This document shows positions 12,341-21,936 of a stretch of DNA of 40,743 bases, piece by piece (position 1 is the stretch's first letter; each line of letters opens with the position of its first letter). The notes beneath the pieces are model-generated. The model saw only the letters and a program-made list of their open reading frames with translations. It made no database searches and was not told the DNA's origin. This DNA is from Apostichopus parvimensis. Lineage: Eukaryota > Echinodermata > Holothuroidea > Aspidochirotida > Stichopodidae. The position numbers were made by a program, and so were the translations under genes. Location of the stretch: the NCBI GenBank assembly GCA_000934455.1, contig KN882912.1, positions 56,145 through 96,887 on the forward strand, read 5' to 3'.

Positions 12341-13402
12341 GTTGAAGTTTTGTAAGCTTCACCATGTTTCTTATATAATGGAATATTACACTTTCAAAAG
12401 ATTGCAAAATTGGATCCAATTATAAGTTCCTAGCAGAAGGTCAGGAATTTGTCTTTTAAAGCATCCATTCAGGTCGCTCTCGATAATTTTTCCACGAAAA
12501 ATATTTAATATAAAAAATCCCATAATAATGTAGAATATTTTACTTGACTGGTCAAATTTGATTTCACATAATAAAGTACAAACCTTGATATTTTCCCAAA
12601 CTTAAAAATAACATGATATTATTATTATTATTTTTGAACTGATTTAATATTTAATCGTAATTGAGCTTTTCATCATGCTTATAATGTCTAGCAGTAGAGG
12701 GAGTGATAGAGCTAGAGAAACTGACCTAAAGAGTAAAGTTTCTAAGCCTGTCTCTTTGGATTCATATTTTTTATGATTTTTTTTATTATTGTCATATTTA
12801 ATGAGGGGTAGTCCTGCTCAGTGCAGAAGCACTGCTTTCCAGAGGAACCCTCCATATAGCCTAATGCCTGTGTAAACTTCTGCTTACTGAAGACTTACAC
12901 GTATTGTTGTAATTGTTACAGTTCAATGCCATTGTAGGAGTTCAGAGCTTGTATTTTCTCTGTAATACTCATATAATTAATCTTGAATTGGAAACTGGAA
13001 ATATTCCCATATTTCAATTAATTATCAAGTGACAATTAAATATGGAATTGATACAAAAGTGCCATTTTTGATCGGAAATTAAACCATAATTTAAGGAAAT
13101 GGTTCTGGTTAGCCTGTAGGTGTGAGTCTTCATTATACTAAACTAACCCTAGAATTATAATCTTGTCTGCTTTTCATTTATTTCTCAAAGTTGTTTGTTA
13201 TTTAAAGATGACTTTTGCATACTTTCTCCTACTATGCGGTCATACGTTAACTTACAGTACTTGATCAGCGACAGAAAAATAATTAAGTTTATTCCTAAAC
13301 ATATAATGGGTCACTTTTACTGCATCAAAACTGCACCAGGATTACTAGGGGAAATCAAATTTAACCCACTGTTTCTTTTGATTGTGGTAGCTTAATAGCA
13401 AA

Positions 13403-13695
13403 ATTGGTGAACATTTTTCTGAACCTTTAGGCAAAACACATCCTCATAGCATTTTGCAACATAAAGATATTAATATTTCAAATTTTGTGATGCATCGGGC
13501 AACAGCAAAATGGTTGATTTCATCAGGCCAATTCAGCTGAAATAGTCTTTTTTTCCCTTTATAATTAGTAAACCATTTAACCACAGAGAAAAAGAATGTT
13601 TCTACCAAAAAAATAAGTAAAAAAGTACAGAGAACATCGACAGCTAAGCAAACATTCCAAATGTATCGTATTACAAGTATTTATCAACAAGAAGA
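13403..13695 (+). repeat. Dispersed repeat, copy 1
   Basis: This shares ordered blocks, in the same orientation, with 26877-27145: TTCTGAA-CTTTAG, CTCATAG-ATTTTG, AAAGATAT, TGATGCATC (here) against AATGCATC, TTCAGCTGAAA against CTCAGTTGAAA, a T-run, AACATTCC-AATGTAT, and finally ATCAACAAGAAGA. The two copies are diverged by many substitutions and small indels. I do not recognise the family, and no coding potential or termini are clear. An ATA/AAT microsatellite follows at about 13695-13738. Confidence 0.65.
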
Positions 13696-14428
13696 TATAA
13701 TAATAATATAAATATAATAAAATTAATAATAATAAAGTCAACTTAAATTAGAAGAGCATTTGCCCAGATGACATCACAGGCCATCTCTAACTTTCTGGAG
13801 TAGTTGAAAGTTTAACCAGTCAAAATAGTTTGCATTCAAGCAACCATCTCTCAAGTTGGGGGCAAGATAATGAGATGGGTTTTCAACTGGCAGAGCTGAA
13901 TATTTTTCTCTTCCATATAAGTTTCACGTTGTTTGTCACCAGAAAATCATTATTAGCATGATATCTATCACTCACAGCTTCCCAATGCAAAATAACAGTA
14001 TCGAAGAAGACATAGAAGTGATTAAAGGATAGAGTATCTATCCATTCCATCTATTCCATTAGAGCTATCTAAGAGTGGCTTCCATCAGAGCTATAAAGAA
14101 CTGTAGGGGTGGATGGACAGCTATCAGACTCAAAGGCTGGTTGAATTTACCTCCATAAGAAGGAAGTTCTGTGGACAGAAAAGTACATATAAATCATTTT
14201 AATCCACAACTTCATTTCTCAATCTTCTCTTCGATTAAGTCACATATCATTTGCAAACCTGCGATAATTATTTTGTCATCATTTTTTTCTTAAAATTTTG
14301 ATCTTTGACTATGTTACGTCTTTACATTCCCATTACTGGAACAAAAATGGCAAGATAATGATTATGTACAGAACTGTATCTGTTTCCTCATTCAGAAATG
14401 GAACCAGCCAATATTCTTCCTCTACCTG

Positions 14429-14819
14429 TGAGGGCGTTGTGGTCAAGTGGTTAAGGCAGTGGACTTGTGATCTAAGGATTACAGGTTCGAGCCCTGGCCA
14501 GATCATTATGTTGTGTCCTTGGGGCAAGGCGCTTTATCTCCATTGCCTCTCTTCACCCAGGTGTATAAATGGGGACTTGCGAGGTAACTTGTAAAAATAG
14601 TTGTTTGCGCCGGTTTGTGGCTGCGCCCTATGGGAAGTACCCCGGGGGACACGTGGTTGTGGTGCACTGTGGTGCCCCAGGAGAGATTGATTGAATTGTG
14701 CACACTTTGGTGTGTAGGTGTGACAAGTTACCAATGACCAGGGTTAAGTTGTAAAGTCGTGTGAGAAGGCCTTGACCCTGAACAAGACTGTAAACCTAAA
14801 AATTAAAAATTAATTAAAT
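14429..14819 (+). mobile_element. tRNA-derived SINE with intact pol III boxes
   Basis: The head is tRNA-like. Box A is TGGTCAAGTGGTTAAGGC (14440-14457) and box B is GGTTCGAGCCC (14484-14494), at normal spacing for a tRNA promoter. The body contains TGTCCTTGGGGCAAGGCGCT and CACCCAGGTGTATAAATGGG, a middle region CGCCCTATGGGAAGTACCCC, and an A/T-rich tail (AAAAATTAAAAATTAATTAA). It is better preserved than the reverse copy at 505-864, so it is younger. It sits directly upstream of the synaptotagmin exon at 14920, leaving about 100 bp for branch point and polypyrimidine tract. Open frames on either strand are repeat by-products. Confidence 0.88.
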
Positions 14820-14919
14820 TACCAGATCAGGTACAACAGCCATTACATGTACAGTCAGTCCAGCTAAACATAAGATTTCATATATATTTTAACATTGTTT
14901 TTGTTTTGTTTTTCATCAG

Positions 14920-15034
14920 GGCAAGCTGGGGAGTATTCTACTCTCTCTTTGCTGTTCTCCTGCCTCTAACAGAGTCACAATCATCATCATCAAATGTCAG
15001 AACCTGATGGCCAAAGATATTTCTGGAAAATCAG
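14920..15034 (+). CDS. Synaptotagmin-7-like exon: start of C2B domain
   Basis: This 115-bp exon lies between TTTCATCAG and GTACAATGC. It reads, in phase 0 with the exon ending at 6348, GKLGSILLSLCCSPASN, then VTIIIIKCQNLMAKDISGKS, leaving one G that completes the GAT of the next exon (SDPYVKIW). This matches the first beta strands of synaptotagmin C2B (ELLLSLCYNPSAN...I.IIKA.NL.A.DI.G.SDPYVK in the family). The aspartate in AKDISG is the first calcium ligand of C2B loop 1. The exon has no start codon of its own and is short, so it is easy to miss. A hAT MITE begins only 9 bp after its 3' end, inside the splice donor region. Confidence 0.93.
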
Positions 15035-15035
15035 G

Positions 15036-15446
15036 TACAATGCCAGTGGCGGAGCGTCCATACAGTCAGGGGGGGCGGATGCCCCCCCTGACGGACTCAA
15101 ATGGACTGCTGGCGCCCGTTTCAGCTTTTTACCACTTTTTACTTACTCGCGATTATTGACTTTTTTATTGCGCTCTCATCTACCTATTGACATTTGTCAC
15201 ATTTTATTGGTGTAATTTTCTGACAAAATGGCGATAACACCTATTTATTCTTCGTTTATCTGCAAATTAGCAAGGCCCGGAAAGGGTCATTTCCGGCAAT
15301 CTAGAGTGTATCTTTACTCAAAAAATTTCTGTACGCTCCGCGCCAACCAATGGTGGCGCTCCGCTTAGATAGTGTCGAAAGCGCCCCTACAGACCATTCT
15401 CGCCCCCCCCCTGACCAATACCCCTAGCTCCGCCACTGTACAATGC
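15036..15446 (+). mobile_element. hAT-type MITE (copy 2) at a splice donor
   Basis: The element proper is 15044-15438 (395 bp), with ends CAGTGGCGGAG and CTCCGCCACTG and exact 8-bp target duplications TACAATGC (15036-15043 and 15439-15446). It is highly similar to the copy at 1053-1438. The first base of the left duplication is the T of the GT splice donor of the synaptotagmin exon ending at 15034. The duplication therefore recreated the donor GTACAATGC rather than destroying it. There is no transposase. Confidence 0.92.
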
Positions 15447-15717
15447 TGCATAAAAGTTTAAGTTTGGGATATATTTTAGTAGAAATTTTGTTATTGAAAT
15501 CTTTCTTCTTCTGCTTGAATGTGTCCTCCAGAACAGGCACTGCTGGGCAATTTAGGCCTCCCAATCAAGCCACCAATTTTGATGGTACTGTGTGCAGATT
15601 AAAGATGGACTATCAGATAGATCATAAACTACAGTAGATATGTTCCCTTGTAAAACATGTTGTTTGCATAATTTTGTGAGAAATACAGACTGGAACTTTG
15701 AATGTATTTGCTGTCAC

Positions 15718-15847
15718 AAAGATCACGATAATGTGGCCAGAACATCAGCAAATAATGATCATGTGACTAGGAACCTCATAGCCATAAAGATCACGATAAT
15801 GTGGCCAGAACATTATCATATAATGACCATATGGCTAGGAACCTCAG
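15718..15847. repeat. 68-bp tandem duplication
   Basis: Two adjacent units start at 15718 and 15786, both beginning AAAGATCACGATAATGTGGC and ending with a CTAGGAACCTCA motif. They differ by a few substitutions. They lie inside the last synaptotagmin intron. A 78-residue open frame across them has no other support. Confidence 0.85.
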
Positions 15848-16656
15848 AACCAATTCTTTGCTTTCTTGGATATTAATAGTGGAACTGGGTTTTTAGATTT
15901 TTAGAAATTTTAGAAAATATCTTCAGATGTGAAGTTCTAGATCTGAAGTTTCTGTTCATCTCAAATTCTAATTACTGTAGTTAGAGCTAGTGCCCTACAA
16001 TTGATTTACACCCTGACAGAGAAATCGAATGATTGGTTACAAATGTCCGGCCACATGTAGTGACTTTGAGGGTTATGTTTTTTATTATGTTACAATACTG
16101 TGCTGCTGTCAACACCATTTTTGTCATCTTAAGCCATGAGTTTTGGAAAAGAAAACTCTATACTGCAAGCTCAATGACATGTGTTATATATAAATTGGTA
16201 TACACCAAAATAGTTCCTCTTGGTGTATAGTAATATATTCAAGGTTTCACATGAGAATGGATTGATTCAGCTTAACGTATGAAGCAGAGGTGGGGAAGAG
16301 ATTGGAGTTCTGTTGAAGACTCATACCGTACAGACAATGTACAGAGATTATGCTCTGTGATATTAAATAGAATGACCTAACTATAAGTTATCATAGAGCA
16401 CCGTTGTTCGGTTTATGTATCATTTCTTTCCTGTTATGAATGATTTGTTGGCTTAGACATACAACAATTAACTCTGATTAATTGGTATAAGGAAAGTCTT
16501 GATATATTCCAAATGATTACTTGTTCTTCAAACAATGACGATCATTTTCTTAATAAGGCTTATTTTCCTTTCTTCTTAACGAGGATCTAATTATGACGTT
16601 GGTTCTTTACGTTTGAATGTCACACTTTTCTCTCTTACTTTTTCTTTCTTCCACAG

Positions 16657-16967
16657 ATCCATATGTTAAAATTTGGCATACTTACAAATCAAAGAAAATA
16701 GAGAAAGTGAAAACGTCGATTAAATACAGCACCTTGAATCCTGTCTATAATGAGTCCTTTGTCTTCAATGTCCAGTTAGAGAGGTTACGAGACACTATGT
16801 TTGTCATCACTGTCATGGACAAGGACAAACTCTCACGAAATGACGTGATCGGAGGATTAATCCTCGGACCACGGTCATCACCCTCGGAGCAGGAACATTG
16901 GAACAATATGCTTCAAAAGCCAAGGACACCTGTGGCACAGTGGCATTTACTGAAAGACATGAGCTGA
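16657..16967 (+). CDS. Synaptotagmin-7-like last coding exon: rest of C2B
   Basis: This exon starts after CTTCCACAG. Its first two bases (AT) complete the aspartate codon begun at 15034, and 102 further codons lead to TGA at 16965-16967. It encodes PYVKIWHTYKSKKIEKVK, the polybasic strand that binds acidic lipids. NPVYNESFVFNV follows, then VITVMDKDKLSRNDVIGG, calcium-binding loop 3 with all expected aspartates. It ends HWNNMLQKPRTPVAQWHLL plus KDMS. The WHxL motif near the C-terminus is the conserved synaptotagmin signature linked to docking and sorting. MDKDKLSRNDVIG and PVAQWH point to synaptotagmin 7 rather than 1 or 2. The segment GGLILGPRSSPSEQE differs from the usual GKIYLSWKSGPGE and may be lineage-specific. 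Confidence 0.95.
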
Positions 16968-17410
16968 TTGGCCAAAGATGTGATTACTGAATATGCATGA
17001 GAACATATGCAGAATATGAATACTGCTAGTTGGCCAGGAGAGAGAAGTGCAATGTTTATGCATGTGGCATGGAGGAAAGTGGATTAACACAGCATGCGAT
17101 AGCTTCATTAGGTGAGGGGATTATGAAGATGATGCATATGCATGAGGTGATAGCAAGGGAAACCCAATTATTCACATCCCATCTCACAAATATCCACAGG
17201 AATAGTCTAGATTATGTATGAGACATGGACGGAAATGCAGTTTCTTTTGTTCATGGAAATGCATTTTCTTTTGTTCCTGGAAAGGCATTTCCCTTTGTTC
17301 ATGGAAATGCATTAACCTTTGTTCATTGAAATGCAGTTTCTTTTGTTCATAAGTTTTGTTCATAAGTTTGCAGTTTCTTTTGTTCAGTTTCTTTTGTTCT
17401 TTTGTTCAAC
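16968..17410 (+). other. Probable 3' UTR of the synaptotagmin-7-like gene
   Basis: Sequence after the stop codon of the last C2B exon. It contains the GGAAATGCA/TTTCTTTTGTTCAT minisatellite at 17231-17410. I see no perfect AATAAA close by, and A/T-rich variants occur after 17500, so the transcript end is not placed. A 63-residue open frame at 17030-17221 has no recognisable features. Confidence 0.5.
17231..17410. repeat. Minisatellite with TTTCTTTTGTTCATGGAAATGCA unit, ~28 bp
   Basis: About five to six imperfect copies of a unit with TTTTGTTCATGGAAATGCA, decaying at the right end into shorter TTTCTTTTGTTC pieces. It sits in the presumed 3' UTR of the synaptotagmin gene. ATGGAAATGCA resembles an octamer-like motif, which may be coincidence. 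Confidence 0.85.
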
Positions 17411-18310
17411 TGGGGTAAACAGGTTCAAGGGAAGCATGAAATTTAGGGAATGTTGAGATGAAACATATTTTTAATTAGAATGTGAGGTAAAGTGATAAGT
17501 AAATAATAAGATACAAAAGTAGGTTAAACTATTTCCACATTTTACATAATTTAATATATATTAATAATGCAAATATACTGAATACATTTGTCATAGATTA
17601 AAAATATTAATGCTACAGATTTATTAAGGGCTTACATAAGTGTGATTGTCAGACAAACAGCTTCTTTTTATACATATCTTACTGTACCTAGGAGTACTGC
17701 CATACTGTAGCTGTACGGTATACATCAGCTGTCTGATACATGAATCAATTTACAGCACTGGATGGATAAGAGAACAGTCAAGCTTGTAAGTGAATTTATC
17801 TGGAAGAAAGATGACTTTCAAAGGTCATTATCAACGTTGATAGTAGTCCAAGCTTAAAAGCTGCAGTTCGATAAGCCAGAAATATAGTTTTAGGACATGT
17901 CTGTTAAGCATTTAAGACTGATCTGACATTGTCAGTGTTAGTACCAATACCAGTACGGCTTATTCACATTGGCTATTGTGGTATGTCTAATTTCCAAAAC
18001 CAGGTGGTTGGGGGGGGGGGGGGGGGGAGGGGGAATTACAAATTTAGTGCAAACAAAATCTAGGATGAAATTTACACATGCCCCACCTTTCCCACACCCG
18101 TTTTTAATGTCTAAAAATAGAACGTCTCCATAAATAATTAAAAGCTTTACTGGTAACCTCTAGCTGAGAAGTATTTCTCTTCTAGAAAATAGTTTTAACT
18201 TGAACGTAGGGTGTCGGTACAGTTTTACCTCTGTCTTCTTGCCCATCTTTCTAAAGTTATCATCAGTGTACTGATGACAAGACTATTGTCATCATCATAT
18301 GGGGGAACAC
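17411..18310. other. Non-coding sequence with an 18-G run
   Basis: AT-rich, no exon recognised. The main landmark is an uninterrupted run of 18 G at 18010-18027, followed by AGGGGG. A run this long is error-prone in sequencing and could form a quadruplex. Confidence 0.5.
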
Positions 18311-18405
18311 TCAATGTATAATGCTCCAATTACCTGTAGCTTCCTCATCAAGCTGGTGTCATTATTTAGGGACATTTCTCTTTCTAACTTGTTTTTTTAG
18401 TTTCT
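18311..18405. repeat. 95-bp exact duplicate flanking the gap (left copy)
   Basis: 18311-18405 is identical by eye over all 95 bp to 18806-18900, which begins right after the N-run. Zero divergence next to a gap points to an assembly error rather than biology. The left copy is followed by 36 bp (18406-18441) identical to synaptotagmin exon positions 16774-16809. Confidence 0.9.
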
Positions 18406-18441
18406 AGTTAGAGAGGTTACGAGACACTATGTTTGTCATCA
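18406..18441 (+). other. 36-bp copy of a synaptotagmin exon fragment at gap edge
   Basis: This matches 16774-16809 (coding for LERLRDTMFVI) without a mismatch and stops exactly where the Ns begin. It is too short and has no splice site, so I do not call it an exon. The likely cause is a misplaced contig end or gap-filling mistake. A real duplicated exon hidden in the gap is the alternative. Confidence 0.85.
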
Positions 18442-18805
18442 NNNNNNNNNNNNNNNNNNNNNNNNNNNNNNNNNNNNNNNNNNNNNNNNNNNNNNNNNNN
18501 NNNNNNNNNNNNNNNNNNNNNNNNNNNNNNNNNNNNNNNNNNNNNNNNNNNNNNNNNNNNNNNNNNNNNNNNNNNNNNNNNNNNNNNNNNNNNNNNNNNN
18601 NNNNNNNNNNNNNNNNNNNNNNNNNNNNNNNNNNNNNNNNNNNNNNNNNNNNNNNNNNNNNNNNNNNNNNNNNNNNNNNNNNNNNNNNNNNNNNNNNNNN
18701 NNNNNNNNNNNNNNNNNNNNNNNNNNNNNNNNNNNNNNNNNNNNNNNNNNNNNNNNNNNNNNNNNNNNNNNNNNNNNNNNNNNNNNNNNNNNNNNNNNNN
18801 NNNNN
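18442..18805. other. Assembly gap (364 N)
   Basis: A run of undetermined bases. Open frames reported across it have no meaning. Confidence 1.
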
Positions 18806-18900
18806 TCAATGTATAATGCTCCAATTACCTGTAGCTTCCTCATCAAGCTGGTGTCATTATTTAGGGACATTTCTCTTTCTAACTTGTTTTTTTAGTTTCT
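18806..18900. repeat. 95-bp exact duplicate flanking the gap (right copy)
   Basis: Right-hand partner of 18311-18405. The unique sequence continues at 18901, as would be expected directly after 18405 if the gap and both inserted pieces were removed. Confidence 0.9.
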
Positions 18901-20899
18901 CAGCCTTCGCTATCACAATATATTAAGTGCAGTTTCATCAACATCCTCTTATAACATATTATATCTGAAATCTCCATTTTAAGAAAATATTTTCTCACCC
19001 AACATTTTCAAATGTTGGTCTCTGTGCATTATTTATGTTTCCCGCTTTTCCTTAGTTTATCCTCTTAAATGTTTAGAAAACACCCCAAATTTGTTGTTCT
19101 TCAAATGTGAAAGCCATAACGTTGGAGTGATGTTAATTTGTAGGGGAAAAATTGCTTTGATTTTGTAGCGAAAAGGAGTTAATTTGAGCACCAACTCCGA
19201 CATATCTTAAATAAGGTCTGCCTATTCAGTGTAAAGAATTATTCAAATCTCATCATATCTCAGTTACTTTGTGGGATGCCGAACGGCAGGGCACATAAGA
19301 CCAACATAATATACCATAAACTATATCCTCTGAATAAGTAACATACACTACAAAATGTACCACTATTCTAGCAGCTAGGCAACAATTTCTTAATATCAAT
19401 AAATGGTGGGGTTGGGGGGTAGGGGGTGCTGATTTAGAATCCCGTTTTAGCCATAAAGTTCTTTGCCCTTTTCCATTACTACTCGCCTGTTAAAATATTT
19501 CAGATACAACATTACAGTTAAACGTCATTGATAGTTACATTTATAGCAAGAGCAAAAAAGATCTGTTATTGACAGAAAGAGAAGAGGGTACTAAGATCTG
19601 GACCATATTTGGTGTATTTGGAATGTGTCTCATTTTAACTAAACTTTACTGTTTGAAAGTAACATTCATGAAACAGAGTTATGTGAGTGTTATATATTGA
19701 AGTACTAAAGATAGAAAATGTATAAATGACTTAATAATTGATCAGAGCAATCTGATAAATTTCAATCACTATTAATAGAAATATTGTGCATGATAGTGAG
19801 AGAGCAATATCTCCTGTATCGAGGCTTCCTACAAATACATTTTCCTCCCAAACAAACGATGAAATAAAGGAGAAGGTTTCATGTTACTGGTGAGCAGATG
19901 GCCATTTTGTTGTTGAATACTTCAATTATAAGTAAAAAGAAATTGACTCAAGTTTTATAGCAGCTTAATTGAAATTGGTTTTGACATGATACTATCAAGT
20001 GGGTGACAAAGGTGATTAGATTATCAGGTTCCAAACTATAGTCATGGATCTATTTTGAGAGCAGATGAATGGCCAATGTCCTATATGAAAGTTAAAACAA
20101 AATAAAAAAAACAATTTAGTAGTGAAATGCAGATGGATGCAAGTTCAAAGAATGACTTGGGATAAGCTTTGATATTGATATTTTGATAAAAATGATCATT
20201 CATATTTAATGTCACTGTTTTATGGAGCCAAAAATAGAATATCTTTTATCCCCAAAAGGTCACTTTTCTGTAAAATCCTTGCACTTAAAAACTTGCAATC
20301 AGAGAATTGTTCTTTTCACTTAATATCCTTAGCCTGACGTCGTCATCACATATTGTGCAAAAAATGTCAAAACACGACTTATTAATATGAATTGTTCCAG
20401 ATAAGAAATATTTAAAAAAATTATATATTAACAATAACGGACGGATGCAATTCTTTATAGAGATAATCAGCTGTAAACCATTGGCAGTGCATTGTGGGTT
20501 ACTAGATAAAAGTTTTGTACTATGATACATTTATGTTCAAAGTTTTAGCACAGATGTTCTTACAGTCAGTTCGTAGATGTCGAAAGCTGAATTTTAGGTT
20601 TGGTTACAACGTTACTTCACTTGATCTCAGCAAACCTACTCTGTTGCATTTTTGCACCTGTTTTGTTGGCTTTTTTTTGCACATTTTTGCACCTGTTCTT
20701 ACAATTTTGCACCAGTCCTCAAAGCAAAAAATGACAACCGTCAGTTCGTAGATGTCAGCAAACCTAGTCTGTTGCCTGAGTGTGAAGAAGATCTAATGTT
20801 CAAGGTATCGGGACAGGTATAGTGGGACCACCCGTTATCTTACTCAGGGATCTGTGTTTGTACAATCAATTGAGTCGTTCTTAGTAGTGAATTATACTG
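18901..20899. other. Non-coding sequence, minor direct repeat
   Basis: No exon recognised. GTCAGTTCGTAGATGT at 20565-20580 recurs at 20740-20755. The following AGCAAACCTA-TCTGTTGC also recurs, but with the ~45-bp middle part missing in the second copy, so this is an internally deleted local duplication. Between them are three TTTTGCACC-type motifs. Confidence 0.5.
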
Positions 20900-21936
20900 A
20901 TAGGCGTAGGAAGGTGGGAGGGGGGGGGGGGGGGGGTGGCTGCAGGCCCCTCAACAAGATATTTTTGTGAAAATTTTGGCAATATGCTGAAATTGTCTCG
21001 GGCACTGCAACAATAATAAACTGCAATAATCTTGTTTGATGAGAGTCAGTTGTTTTGTAAAATACCTCATCCTCAGGTAATTGGACTAAAGTTCTAAGCT
21101 TGCCCGACTAAAGTCTGACATTGATGTTGTGGAGTTTTGACACAGTTGGCACTCCATGCTTTCCTTCTCTGTCCAAGACTATGTTACGATATGTATCACT
21201 GTTGGCATTCCTTATAACAAATAGAATTTGAAATTTGCACCAGCAATCCAGCATATAATTACTTATTTCACATTGCAAGTGTGAAGAAATGTTACAAATA
21301 CGATCTTTTATGATTATGATTGGTGGTGGCGGCATGCCAGATGGGTCTTGTGGGGCATTACATACGTGTAAAGTTAAATCATATTTATTTCAGGTAGCCT
21401 ATCAAGTCTGTTTCGTTCAGTGATTTGTTCACGTTGTAAAACTCTCTGGAGCACTGATTGGAGCGCTATAAATTAAATTAAATATAAAATTAATAATATA
21501 AATTTGGTATTAACAATATTATTATGATAACGGAACAATCCTCAATAAATTTGCAAGGTTAATTAATTTAACATTAGGCTATAAGATCATTTACTTTATT
21601 AATGTATCAAAGTGACAGTGGAGTGTGCAGAGGGGGCCGCGGCATTGGCGCATGACCCCACTTTCTGACGCCAAACTGGTGGAAATATGATACAGAAATA
21701 TTGGTGAACTAACTTAAAAAGTGAAAATTCTTGGATATAAATTTACTTCCAATGGTAGCACCATGTTGCATCTAAATAACCTTCATTTGGTAAGAATTTC
21801 AGAAAGGGAGAGGGAGATCTCACCAGTATCTGGTCCTTCCAGATTGGTTATATTTTTCGTGCTAATTTTTACAGGGCCAACCCCACCCCCACCCCCCACC
21901 CCCCACCCCCAAACCAAATTGGGCTCCTACGCCTAT
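20900..21936. mobile_element. Possible ~1 kb element with 12-bp terminal inverted repeats
   Basis: ATAGGCGTAGGA at 20900-20911 and its reverse complement TCCTACGCCTAT at 21925-21936 face each other. Just inside each, the sequence turns G-rich (17 G at 20920-20936) or, in mirror image, C-rich (about 21880-21910), so the subterminal composition is also symmetric. No transposase frame is visible. I found no target duplication, so two independent repeat fragments remain possible. A GGAGCGCTATAAATTAAATT motif at about 21450-21480, typical in form of a LINE or SINE 3' tail, lies inside. Confidence 0.5.

Larger units (their letters stand above)
6349..14919. other. Synaptotagmin intron (about 8.6 kb)
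   Basis: It is bounded by GTGAGC at the left and a pyrimidine-rich TTTTTCATCAG at the right. It contains no recognisable exon. It holds a G-run at 9881-9893, a short perfect hairpin near 10726-10754, a five-unit ~115-bp tandem repeat (11767-12340), a dispersed repeat copy (13403-13695) with an AT-rich microsatellite at its end, and a SINE (14429-14819). The rest is anonymous AT-rich DNA. Confidence 0.85.

Noticed and set aside
15640..15876. 78-residue open frame with repeated HDNVARTSAN-like peptide
   Set aside because: The repeat in the peptide is the DNA tandem duplication at 15718-15847 inside an intron.
18010..18027. Long G-runs here and at 1078, 9881 and 20920 as regulatory quadruplexes
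   Set aside because: Homopolymer runs are common in this genome, often inside MITE ends, and are prone to sequencing error. There is no positional link to a promoter.
18417..18926. Open frames of 127-165 codons around 18.4-18.9 kb
   Set aside because: They consist mostly of undetermined bases of the gap.
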